Below, one piece after another: positions 42,546 to 50,998 of a stretch of DNA of 64,000 bases. The notes below the pieces were generated by a model. It was given only the letters and a program-made list of their open reading frames with translations, had not been told where the DNA came from and searched no databases. Position 1 is the first letter of the stretch. Every line of letters begins with the position of its first letter. The position numbers and the translations under genes were made by a program. The DNA comes from Parabacteroides sp. PM6-13 (GTDB lineage Bacteria; Bacteroidota; Bacteroidia; Bacteroidales; Tannerellaceae), in contig NZ_JARXWF010000004.1 in the NCBI RefSeq assembly GCF_029892605.1, positions 1-64,000 of the forward strand, in the 5' to 3' direction.

Positions 42546-43238
42546 TCAGATGGAAAAGTAAGATCCCTTTTCCAGTAGCTGATCGTATTTCTCTTTATTA
42601 AATTTGTAGTAGAAAGCACCTCTTTTGGAGCTTGATTTATCTTTGTCTTCCTGCTTTTCCAGGATATCCATTTCTAACATCTTCTTGCGGAAATTCCGTT
42701 TGTCGAAAGCTGTCTGATAAATGGCTTCATAAAGCGATTGCAGTTGCGGCAACGTGAACTTCTCCGGCAGCATATTGAACCCAATAGGTTGCGTAGCGGC
42801 TTTTCTGCGCAACAGATCGATCGTATCTTCTAGGATCAGATTGTGGTCAAAGATCAGTCGACCAACCTCCTCCAATTCTTTCCAACGGGCATCATGAATC
42901 TTGCAACGCTCTTCGTCGAACATCTCCAGATCGATCAGGGCATAATAACCGACCGAGATAACCCGTTCACCCTCGTCACGCCCCATCTCTCCATAAGCAC
43001 CCACCTGTTCCATATACACATCTTCAATGCCTGTGTATTCATAAACAACGCGGGATACTGTTTCCGAAAGGCTTTCGTGCTCGCGCAAGAATCCCCCCAT
43101 CAGGGTATCCTGCCCTTTGAGTGGTTCGAATTTACGTTTTGAGATCAACAGATATAATTTTCCATTCTTAAAACCCAGGATAATACAGTCGACTGCTACA
43201 AGAAATTTATGCTGCTCTTTATAAAATGCTGCTGTCAT
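42546..43238 (-). CDS. araR: Nudix-related transcriptional regulator AraR
   Basis: 230 residues: an N-terminal Nudix-fold sensor (VAVDCIILGFKNGKLYLLIS) and a C-terminal winged helix (FTLPQLQSLYEAIYQTAFDK, NFRKKMLEMDILEK). The Nudix box GGFLREHESLSETVSRVVYE with YTGI has lost the REUxEE catalytic residues, so it should bind a ligand rather than hydrolyse it. This is the NrtR-like architecture of AraR, described in Bacteroides thetaiotaomicron as the L-arabinose-responsive regulator. Last gene of GH51-GH127-araR, so probably autoregulated through the operator at 47706. Confidence 0.85.
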   Translation of the reverse strand: MTAAFYKEQHKFLVAVDCIILGFKNGKLYLLISKRKFEPLKGQDTLMGGFLREHESLSETVSRVVYEYTGIEDVYMEQVGAYGEMGRDEGERVISVGYYALIDLEMFDEERCKIHDARWKELEEVGRLIFDHNLILEDTIDLLRRKAATQPIGFNMLPEKFTLPQLQSLYEAIYQTAFDKRNFRKKMLEMDILEKQEDKDKSSSKRGAFYYKFNKEKYDQLLEKGSYFSI

Positions 43239-43246
43239 TATTGTTT

Positions 43247-45619
43247 TTATTTTTCCAACAACCTTACTTCCACGATCTTAGTTGAAGGTGCGTTTTTTTC
43301 CGCCACAAATTTAACAGTTAAAATTTTATTTTCACGCAGATTTTCGGGAATTGTATAAGTCGCTGTCCAAATGGAACCTGCCTTTTTATCTTCCGAAATG
43401 ACAGAGGCTATCGCCTCATCGTTCAGATAGATATCCACCTGACGGGGACGCGTATCTTCCAGGAAGCTCACATACAACTGCTCGGCTTTTCCCTCTTCGT
43501 TTTTCAACTGATAGCTAAACCATCCTCCCCGGGTCTGACGCCAATGCACCTCATCGCTAAAGCCTGTGTTGGAGTTCTCCGACTGAATAAAATGGTCGGA
43601 TTCGGGCTGTTGCTGTCCGGTTTTCACGCCATCGATCGTGACAGCATCCAATGCCGCGCGGTCTTTTTCCTCCTGCTCGATCTTGCGCTTCAAGGCATCC
43701 AATCCATCTTTGGTTGTCTGTGGCCAGTAGATGATATAACGGCTATCGTGCAAACGGAAGAAAGGAATCAATTCCATCTGCTCCGGATATTTCTCAGAAT
43801 AGAGGTTCGACAAGGTAAAACGAAGCCCTTCTCCCGGTTGTTTGCGCACGGCATCGACAACACGCTCGGTGTCACTGACAATAATCGGCATATCTTTCAA
43901 AGGAAGAGGCGTACCGTGAGCAATATGTCCTCCGCGGCTGTCGTCGGCATAGAGACCGGTCATATTTTCCGTTCCCGTCTTAGCAGCCAACACCAAGGGA
44001 CCGTACATAAAAGAATAATAGTTCGATTTATCAGGCAGTTGCTCTACGGTCAGGCGCATCGGCATCTCCATCTCGACCACATCGTTCTTCTTCCATTTGC
44101 GATTCACCGCCAGGAAACCCTTCGCGTCGGGGGCGACAGCCACCGCTTTTCCATTCACCTTCACCGTGAGTTCCGCCGGATTCACCCAGGCAGGACAACG
44201 CAGGTTCAACGTGAAAGCGGTTGTTTTTTTCGGCTGAATAGTCAGTCGTGTCGTTGCTTCATCGGGGAAACGTGTCTCCTGAACGATCGTTACATTCTTT
44301 TCTTTCCAGGTGAGCTGGGAAGGGATAAAGAGATTAACATAGAGATTATTGCCACTATGCGCATAGATCATCTCGCCATATTTCGAATGGTTCTCGATAC
44401 CGGATCCCACACAACACCACATACTGGTATGCGGTTGCGAGTAGACACGGTAATGTCCCGGACGCATCTGGGTGAAATAGACCAAACCGCCGCCCTCGGG
44501 ATGCTGCGATCCCAGGATATGATTATAGATCGCTCGCTCGTAGTAGTCGAGGTAGCGTTTGTCCATCGAAGTACGATAGAGCATACGGCTCAGGCGAAGC
44601 ATATTGTAGGTGTTGCAGGTTTCCGGGCCTTCGATACTGCGAATCAGTTCCGAAAAGTCGTCTGTCGGATTGAAATGCTCATGCACACTGTTTCCTCCGA
44701 TGCTAACCGAACGGTTGGCCACCACCGTTTCCCAAAAGAAACGCGTTGCTTCCGACCACTCTTCATTGCCTTCTAGGTCGGCGATACGTTTATACCCCAA
44801 CACTTTCGGTATTTGTGTATTCGCATGCACACCGGTCAGAGTATCCTCTTCGCGCATCAGGGGCACAAGCAAGTGCTGATGTGAAAAACGACGTGCCAGT
44901 TGCAGGTATTTCTGATCACCGGTGATCGCTGCCACATCGGCAAAGGTCTCGTTCAAGCCTCCGTGTTCGCTGCGCAACATATATTGCACCTGCTCATCCG
45001 ACAGATCCGATATCAGCGCGATCGCCCAGTCGGCCATCTTGATAAGCATATCCTTCGCCATGTCGCTTCCGCCATGCAGGTAGGCATCACGCAATCCGGC
45101 ATAGGTTTTATGGATATTATACAGCGGTACCCATTTGCCATTCAGGTCGAAACCACCGGGACGGATATTACCCTTTGCCACATCGGCCCACATGGCGTTA
45201 CCACCCGGTACACCGCCGATATAACCATTACCGTTGGCATCCTGGCAACGCTTCCATTCCGACAGCATATAATCCAATCGCTCTTTGATCTGCTTATCGC
45301 CCGTAGAGGCATACATAAGCGAAAGAGCCGACACATAATGCCCACCGATATGTCCGTCCAACCCGGTATTCTCCCAGTTCGTATAGCTTTCCTTCTTAGG
45401 AGTCAGGCCAGCTTCACGCAAGAAAGGAGCCAACAGGCGGTCGGCATCCATCTCCAACAGATACTGTTTGTCCAGCTCTTCTGCATTTTTAAATGGACTA
45501 TCCAATAGTCTTACATCCTGCAGATTAAAATAATTCACTTGGGGAGCTATCTGGGCATTCCCAAGGAATGCCACAGATAGTAGTCCAACAATCAATAGGT
45601 TTTTACTCATTTTACTCAT
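43247..45619 (-). CDS. Beta-L-arabinofuranosidase, GH127 (DUF1680)
   Basis: 790 residues with a signal peptide (NLLIVGLLSVAFLGNAQ). (alpha/alpha)6 barrel of GH127: NYFNLQDVRLLDSPFKNAEE opening, HIGGHYVSALSLMYASTGDK and RSEHGGLNETFADVAAITGD. The zinc/thiolate active site of the family is visible: EGPETCNTYNMLRLSRMLYR (Glu and Cys) and MWCCVGSGIENHSKYGEMIY (Cys-Cys), corresponding to the catalytic cysteine site of HypBA1. A C-terminal extra beta domain follows residue 600. Predicted to release beta-linked L-arabinofuranose. ATGs at 45619 and 45610 both fit. Confidence 0.9.
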   Translation of the reverse strand: MSKMSKNLLIVGLLSVAFLGNAQIAPQVNYFNLQDVRLLDSPFKNAEELDKQYLLEMDADRLLAPFLREAGLTPKKESYTNWENTGLDGHIGGHYVSALSLMYASTGDKQIKERLDYMLSEWKRCQDANGNGYIGGVPGGNAMWADVAKGNIRPGGFDLNGKWVPLYNIHKTYAGLRDAYLHGGSDMAKDMLIKMADWAIALISDLSDEQVQYMLRSEHGGLNETFADVAAITGDQKYLQLARRFSHQHLLVPLMREEDTLTGVHANTQIPKVLGYKRIADLEGNEEWSEATRFFWETVVANRSVSIGGNSVHEHFNPTDDFSELIRSIEGPETCNTYNMLRLSRMLYRTSMDKRYLDYYERAIYNHILGSQHPEGGGLVYFTQMRPGHYRVYSQPHTSMWCCVGSGIENHSKYGEMIYAHSGNNLYVNLFIPSQLTWKEKNVTIVQETRFPDEATTRLTIQPKKTTAFTLNLRCPAWVNPAELTVKVNGKAVAVAPDAKGFLAVNRKWKKNDVVEMEMPMRLTVEQLPDKSNYYSFMYGPLVLAAKTGTENMTGLYADDSRGGHIAHGTPLPLKDMPIIVSDTERVVDAVRKQPGEGLRFTLSNLYSEKYPEQMELIPFFRLHDSRYIIYWPQTTKDGLDALKRKIEQEEKDRAALDAVTIDGVKTGQQQPESDHFIQSENSNTGFSDEVHWRQTRGGWFSYQLKNEEGKAEQLYVSFLEDTRPRQVDIYLNDEAIASVISEDKKAGSIWTATYTIPENLRENKILTVKFVAEKNAPSTKIVEVRLLEK

Positions 45620-45622
45620 TTT

Positions 45623-47596
45623 TTATCGTTTAATCTTATAGATATTGAAAGATTGGCTCTGTGCGTTCAACTTCAACACATTGCCTTCTAAAGAAGCGGT
45701 GGTTTTCTTCGGTGTAATCAGAGACGGTTCGTCTAAGGTATTGAATTTCTTCAGGTCATTTTCCTGCATCATAATGCAGTCACCCAAAGACAAAGCGGTG
45801 TTTTTCTTCAGGCCGGTCAAGGTGATCTGCACCTCTTTCGCTGAAGTAGCCGTATTCACCACCTTCACGATATAACAGCTTTCGTTCTTATCCCATACCG
45901 CAGAAGCATACAAACCATCCTGTCCGGTGAGCGGTGTCTTGCCTTGCAACAGCTTCAGTACGTTTGTACCTGTGTTCTGTGCATAGATCTGTTGCACATA
46001 ATAGTTCGGTGTTTTCATCACGCGCAGGTTGTCGAACCAGATCAGGTCAGGGTTCCACTGCCAGCCATCGATATGAGCAAACAACGGTGCATAGGTACAC
46101 ATGTGAACAATGTCAGCATTTCTTTCCAGACCGGTCATGAAAGCTGCTTCGGCAAGCGCCGAGTTGAAGTTGTTCTGCTTGCCTGTCGGGTGGTCGTGAG
46201 CTGCGTATTCTCCGGCAAAAACAGCCGGTCCTTTGCGGTCGTATCCGTCATAACGTGCTGCATTATCCAGGAACCATTTTGGTTCTTTGTAGTAGTGTTC
46301 GTCTACCAGATCCACTTTCAGACGTTTCATTTCCGGCCAGAGATAATCGAATTGCTTACCATCAGCTGAAGGACCTGAGCTACCTATAATCTTAATATCC
46401 GGATATTTCGCACGGATTGCTTTAATAAACGGCGGCAAACGGTCTACATATTCCGATCCCCATTGTTCGTTACCGATTCCTACATATTTCAGGTTGAATG
46501 GTTCCGGATGTCCCATCTCAGCACGCAATTTACCCCAAGTTGAAGTAACCGGGCCATTAGCAAACTCAATCAGGTCGAGCGCATCCTGGATATAACAATC
46601 CAAACCGTCTACCGGCACATGCGCATGTTCGTCGTCGTTCTGATACTGACAAGCCAGCCCACAGTTGAGTACTGGAAGCGGCTCAGCACCTATATCTTCC
46701 GACAACAGGAAAAATTCATAGAATCCTAAGCCATAGCTCTGGAAATAGTCGGGGAAGAAACGGTGAGGGAAGGTATAATGCCAACGGTTTTCATTCACCG
46801 GACGATTTTCTACCTGTCCAACACTCTTTTTCCAGTCATAACGTGTTTCCAGATCAGTTCCTTCCACGATACATCCACCGGGGAAACGGAATACGCCCGG
46901 ATTCAGATCAGCCAAGGCCTGAGCCAGGTCGGCACGCAGTCCGTTCTCACGTCCTTTGTAGGTATCTACCGGGAAAAGCGACACATGCTCCAGCGCCACC
47001 GATCCTTCGGATGCCAGGAAGATACGCAGACGTCCCTTGTCGACCGTCTTATTCGGAGCGATCTTTATCTCATACTTTTTCCAATCGTTTGAAGTAATCT
47101 CCAACTCTTTGTTGCCGATGATATTATTCTTGTCATCCAACAAATTGATGCGAATCTTCTGATTGCCTGTCGCATTCACCTTCTTAGCCCATACCGAAAA
47201 ACGATAGTCGGCATTTGCTTTGAAGCCCATACCACGGAAACCTTCGTTTTCAATTCCGGTATGCTTGTGTCCATGTCCTGAGTTGGAAAGGATCACATAG
47301 TTCGGGTTGTTCGCAAACGGAGCATTCTCCTTACTAAGTTCCACCTTCCCGAAGGTGTACCATCCCATCAGGTTCTGCGGGAAGTCAAACGAACGGTTCT
47401 TCACCATCTCCGCATACAAACCACCGTCTGCCGCAAAGTTGATGTCTTCAAAAAACAAACCGTACATGGTTGATTTAATCTCTGCGCCTACCTTTTTGGT
47501 ATCCAGCGTCAATTCATAGGTCTGTTGCGCCGACAAACCGGTGCTACCGGCCAGCAAGGCACCCAGACAAAATGCTTTCAATAATTTTTTCTTCAT
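45623..47596 (-). CDS. Alpha-L-arabinofuranosidase, GH51 (copy 1)
   Basis: 657 residues with a signal peptide (FCLGALLAGSTGLSAQ). N-terminal SMYGLFFEDINFAADGGLYA, a carbohydrate-binding-like insert (residues of about 70-200, NANATGNQKIR-type strands), then the GH51 barrel: GVFRFPGGCIVEGTDLETRY, acid/base Glu in LKYVGIGNEQWGSEYVDRLP and nucleophile Glu in PAVFAGEYAAHDHP. The C-terminal jelly-roll ends INIYKIKR-like strands. First gene of the GH51-GH127-araR operon, behind a candidate AraR operator at 47706-47724. Confidence 0.92.
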   Translation of the reverse strand: MKKKLLKAFCLGALLAGSTGLSAQQTYELTLDTKKVGAEIKSTMYGLFFEDINFAADGGLYAEMVKNRSFDFPQNLMGWYTFGKVELSKENAPFANNPNYVILSNSGHGHKHTGIENEGFRGMGFKANADYRFSVWAKKVNATGNQKIRINLLDDKNNIIGNKELEITSNDWKKYEIKIAPNKTVDKGRLRIFLASEGSVALEHVSLFPVDTYKGRENGLRADLAQALADLNPGVFRFPGGCIVEGTDLETRYDWKKSVGQVENRPVNENRWHYTFPHRFFPDYFQSYGLGFYEFFLLSEDIGAEPLPVLNCGLACQYQNDDEHAHVPVDGLDCYIQDALDLIEFANGPVTSTWGKLRAEMGHPEPFNLKYVGIGNEQWGSEYVDRLPPFIKAIRAKYPDIKIIGSSGPSADGKQFDYLWPEMKRLKVDLVDEHYYKEPKWFLDNAARYDGYDRKGPAVFAGEYAAHDHPTGKQNNFNSALAEAAFMTGLERNADIVHMCTYAPLFAHIDGWQWNPDLIWFDNLRVMKTPNYYVQQIYAQNTGTNVLKLLQGKTPLTGQDGLYASAVWDKNESCYIVKVVNTATSAKEVQITLTGLKKNTALSLGDCIMMQENDLKKFNTLDEPSLITPKKTTASLEGNVLKLNAQSQSFNIYKIKR

Positions 47597-47705
47597 GCTA
47601 TCAATGTTTAGTTATATATAAATAGGTATAATTTCTTTCTCGCTATGCCATTTTCACCCGGATTTCAACACCTCCAGCTTTAGCTTTGCAAGTATATTTA
47701 TTTTT

Positions 47706-47724
47706 TAGTGTAGAATCAACACTT
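47706..47724. promoter_or_regulatory. Candidate AraR operator, GH51-GH127-araR operon
   Basis: TAGTGT-N7-ACACTT, same half sites and spacer as 38064-38082, 110 bp upstream of the GH51 start codon and 247 bp upstream of the divergent BNR-4 gene. It could repress both directions. The remainder of 47597-47970 contains two TTCTCAC hairpins (47841-47880) and AT-rich sequence. Confidence 0.6.
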
Positions 47725-47840
47725 TACGAAGCAAATCGTGCACACCCTGTTTTATAACATATTTCCAACAGCTGTTTTATATGCACGATTCTTGATCGGA
47801 AGGAGGGGATTCTCACAGCTTTTTTGAGTCATAAAAAAAA

Positions 47841-47880
47841 TTCTCACCCGCGTGAGAAAAAATTCTCATGCGGGTGAGAA
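47841..47880. repeat. Two TTCTCAC...GTGAGAA hairpin modules
   Basis: TTCTCACCCGCGTGAGAA (47841-47858) and TTCTCATGCGGGTGAGAA (47863-47880), separated by AAAA. The same modules appear four to five times at 63674-63790. They are located in the divergent region between GH51 and the BNR-4 gene. Confidence 0.65.
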
Positions 47881-47970
47881 TAAAAATTCCCCTCTTTTGA
47901 GCTATTTGAGCTACCGGTTTTTATTTTATTTTTCAGACTTTTGCATGATCAATCCAAAAGCAACCATATC

Positions 47971-49275
47971 ATGAACCTAAAATCGACGATTCTATTGATA
48001 CTTCTTTGCCTTGTTCCAACCTCTCCCAAGGCACAACAGATCATTCCGGTGACGGAAGGGTGGGCGAATAATTCGGTTAACACCACCATCTTTCGGAAAA
48101 ACTCTCTTGTCACCTTTCAGGATACTCAGTTTATCGCTTTCTATAACCAGGAGGGCTATATGGTCCTGGGGAAACGCAAGCTGGGGGAAACCACGTGGGG
48201 GTTGCAACCATCGCCCTACCAAGGGAATGTGAACGATGCGCATAATGTGATCTCGATTATGGTTGACGGTGAAGGCTTCCTGCATGTCTCCTGGGATCAT
48301 CATGGTCACGCGTTACGCTATGCCAAAGGAATTGCCCCCTACTCGCTTACCCTGGGGGAGAAAGAGGCGATGACCGGTGAGACCGAAGAGAATGTCACCT
48401 ACCCGGAATTTTTCCGTATGCCCGACGGTGATTTGCTCTTTATGTACCGCGACGGCAGCTCGGGACGTGGCAACCTGGTGATGAACCGTTACTCGACAGA
48501 GACCCAAAAGTGGACACGTGTGCAAACCAACCTCATCGATGGGGAGAATAAACGAAACGCTTACTGGCAAGCCTGTGTCGATGCCCATGGGGTGATCCAT
48601 GTCTCCTGGGTATGGCGCGAGTCCTGGCTGGTAGAGACCAACCATGACCTTTGTTATGCCCAATCCACCGATGGAGGAGTAACATGGACCGACTCACAAG
48701 GCACCCCCTACCCTCTTCCCATCCGGCAAGAGAGCGCGGAGATCGTTTGTCACATTCCCCAGGAGAGCGAACTGATCAACCAGACATCGATGACCACCGA
48801 TGCCTATGGCAACCCATATATCGCCACCTATTGGCGGGAGGCGAACGACACGGTTCCTCAATACCATATCGTCTACCAAAACGACAAGAAGTGGCACAGC
48901 CTGAACCTCGGCTTTCGCTCTACCCCCTTCACCTTAAAAGGAGGAGGCACTAAAATGATCCCAATCTCACGTCCTCAGTTGGTGGTAGGGAAAGGTCAGC
49001 CTGCCTCGCTCTACCTCTTTTTCCGGGACGAGGAGCGCGACACGAAGGTATCGATGGCCACTTGCCGACGGGTAGAGAAAAACGAATGGCAGATTGAGGA
49101 TCTCTCCAGCTTTCCGGTAAATGCCTGGGAACCCAGCTTTGACACCACCCTTTGGCAGGAACAGGGCAAATGCCACCTGTTTGTACAAAACACGATCCAG
49201 ATCGATGGCGAAGGGAAAGCGGATATTGCCCCACAGATGATTTATGTATTCGAATTGGAAGAGGCCGTAAAATAG
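47971..49275 (+). CDS. Secreted BNR-4 repeat beta-propeller protein
   Basis: 434 residues with a signal peptide (STILLILLCLVPTSPKAQ). A seven-bladed BNR-4 propeller (PF15892), annotated in other genomes as neuraminidase-like. Typical segments are WANNSVNTTIFRKNSLVTFQ, NDAHNVISIMVDGEGFLHVS with WDHHGHALRYA, and YWQACVDAHGVIHVSWVWRE. Characterised relatives include GH145 rhamnosidases and PL24/PL25/PL27 lyases that use catalytic histidines, and HH-H in the third segment would suit that. The island context (arabinogalactan-type enzymes) makes a rhamnose-glucuronate activity plausible but unproven. Confidence 0.75.
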   Translation: MNLKSTILLILLCLVPTSPKAQQIIPVTEGWANNSVNTTIFRKNSLVTFQDTQFIAFYNQEGYMVLGKRKLGETTWGLQPSPYQGNVNDAHNVISIMVDGEGFLHVSWDHHGHALRYAKGIAPYSLTLGEKEAMTGETEENVTYPEFFRMPDGDLLFMYRDGSSGRGNLVMNRYSTETQKWTRVQTNLIDGENKRNAYWQACVDAHGVIHVSWVWRESWLVETNHDLCYAQSTDGGVTWTDSQGTPYPLPIRQESAEIVCHIPQESELINQTSMTTDAYGNPYIATYWREANDTVPQYHIVYQNDKKWHSLNLGFRSTPFTLKGGGTKMIPISRPQLVVGKGQPASLYLFFRDEERDTKVSMATCRRVEKNEWQIEDLSSFPVNAWEPSFDTTLWQEQGKCHLFVQNTIQIDGEGKADIAPQMIYVFELEEAVK

Positions 49276-49358
49276 CCTCTTCAAGCGGGTTTTCATCAAC
49301 GAAAAACAGGGGTTGAAAGATCTGTGCCCCTTATTTGCATGATTTGTTAACTCTAAAT

Positions 49359-49377
49359 GATTGTTATTTCTACACTT
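49359..49377. promoter_or_regulatory. Candidate AraR operator, second GH51 operon
   Basis: GATTGT-N7-ACACTT, matching the right half site and 7-bp spacing of the other two candidate operators, with the left half site degenerate (ATTGT for AGTGT). It is 54 bp before the ATG at 49431. Confidence 0.45.
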
Positions 49378-49430
49378 ATTCCAAAATAAATATATATTTT
49401 AGTCCCCGAAAAACAAATTGTAGAAATATC

Positions 49431-50972
49431 ATGAAAAAAAGAATGGTTAGCCTGGCGACTTTCCTTTTGGTCGCGTTAGGCGCAACAGCGCAACAAAAGG
49501 ATGTACAAATCAGAATTTACCCCGAGAAGGGTGAGCGTGTAATCAGCAAACACATTTACGGACATTTTGCCGAGCATCTTGGCAACTGTATCTATGGCGG
49601 CTTATGGGTAGGCGAGGATTCTCCTATTCCCAATACCAAGGGATACCGCACGGATGTACTGGAGGCATTAAAGAAACTGGAGATTCCCAACCTGCGTTGG
49701 CCGGGAGGATGTTTTGCCGATGAATACCACTGGATGGATGGTATCGGTCCGCGTGAGAACCGCCCTAAGATGGTGAACAACAACTGGGGAGGCGTTGTAG
49801 AAGACAACAGCTTCGGTACCCATGAGTTCCTGAACCTCTGCGAATTGTTGGAGTGTGAGCCTTACATCAGCGGCAACGTAGGTAGCGGCACGGTAGAAGA
49901 ATTGGCTAAGTGGGTAGAATATATGACCTCCGACGGTGACAGCCCGATGGCAAACCTGCGTCGTCAGAATGGTCGCGACAAAGCCTGGAAGGTAAAATAC
50001 CTGGGTATTGGTAATGAAAGCTGGGGATGTGGTGGCGATATGCTTCCCGAATACTATGCTGACCTGTACAGACGCTATGCGGTGTATTGCCGTAACTTCG
50101 ATGGCAACCGCCTGTATAAGATCGGTAGTGGCGCCAGCGATTACGATTATAACTGGACAGATGTCTTGATGAACAAAGCAGGCAGCAAAATGAACGGTGT
50201 CTCTTTACATTATTATACTGTCACCGGCTGGAATGGCAGCAAAGGATCGGCAACGGTATTCACACCGGACGATTATTACTGGATCATCGGCAAGAGCCTG
50301 GAGATTGAAGAGGTGCTTCTGAAGCATATGGAGATCATGGATAAATATGATAAAGAGAAACGGGTAGGCCTGATGGTGGACGAATGGGGTACCTGGTTTG
50401 ATGTAGAGCCCGGCACGAACCCCGGTTTCCTTTTCCAGCAGAGCACGATGCGCGACGCTTTTGTTGCAGCCTTGACATTCGGCGTATTCCATAAATATAC
50501 AGACCGTATACAGATGGCCAATATCGCACAGATCGTGAATGTATTGCAGTCGATGATCCTGACGAAGGACGACAAGATGGTGTTGACCCCTTCTTACCAT
50601 GTGTTCGATATGTATAAGGTACACCAGGAAGCGACTTACCTGCCGTTGGATATCATCACCGAGACCAAAGAGATTCGTGGCAGACAGGTGAAAGTGGTTG
50701 ACGCTACCGCTTCTCAGAAAAATGGCGTAACCAATATCTCGCTGACCAATATCGATTTGGAGAAGAGCTATGATGTGACGATCGATGTATCGGGCATGAA
50801 TCCGAAAAATGTTACGGCACGTATCCTTACCTCTGCGAAGGCAAACGATCACAACACATTTGAGAAACCTGACCTGATCAAACCGCAAGCCTTCACCGGC
50901 GCGAAGATCAAGAACGGTAAGCTGGAGATGAAGGTGCCGGCGATGTCGATCATTCAACTGGAGGTAAAATAA
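49431..50972 (+). CDS. Alpha-L-arabinofuranosidase, GH51 (copy 2)
   Basis: About 513 residues from the ATG at 49431, with a signal peptide ([17 protein letters not shown]). Compact GH51 with [40 protein letters not shown], acid/base Glu in [20 protein letters not shown] and nucleophile Glu in [20 protein letters not shown]. No inserted carbohydrate-binding domain, so it is closer to the classic intracellular-type GH51 lineage than copy 1, yet exported. First of four plus-strand enzyme genes with short gaps (26, 6 and 137 bp). Upstream in-frame TTG and other starts lack a signal peptide. Confidence 0.92.
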   Translation: MKKRMVSLATFLLVALGATAQQKDVQIRIYPEKGERVISKHIYGHFAEHLGNCIYGGLWVGEDSPIPNTKGYRTDVLEALKKLEIPNLRWPGGCFADEYHWMDGIGPRENRPKMVNNNWGGVVEDNSFGTHEFLNLCELLECEPYISGNVGSGTVEELAKWVEYMTSDGDSPMANLRRQNGRDKAWKVKYLGIGNESWGCGGDMLPEYYADLYRRYAVYCRNFDGNRLYKIGSGASDYDYNWTDVLMNKAGSKMNGVSLHYYTVTGWNGSKGSATVFTPDDYYWIIGKSLEIEEVLLKHMEIMDKYDKEKRVGLMVDEWGTWFDVEPGTNPGFLFQQSTMRDAFVAALTFGVFHKYTDRIQMANIAQIVNVLQSMILTKDDKMVLTPSYHVFDMYKVHQEATYLPLDIITETKEIRGRQVKVVDATASQKNGVTNISLTNIDLEKSYDVTIDVSGMNPKNVTARILTSAKANDHNTFEKPDLIKPQAFTGAKIKNGKLEMKVPAMSIIQLEVK

Positions 50973-50998
50973 GATAACCACTCATTAAGCATAACAAC

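Noticed and set aside
43544-44776. 410-codon open frame antisense to GH127
   Set aside because: It lies wholly inside the GH127 gene, has no signal, domain or ribosome site, and its composition (H, R, I rich) is that of a mirror frame of a GC-balanced gene.
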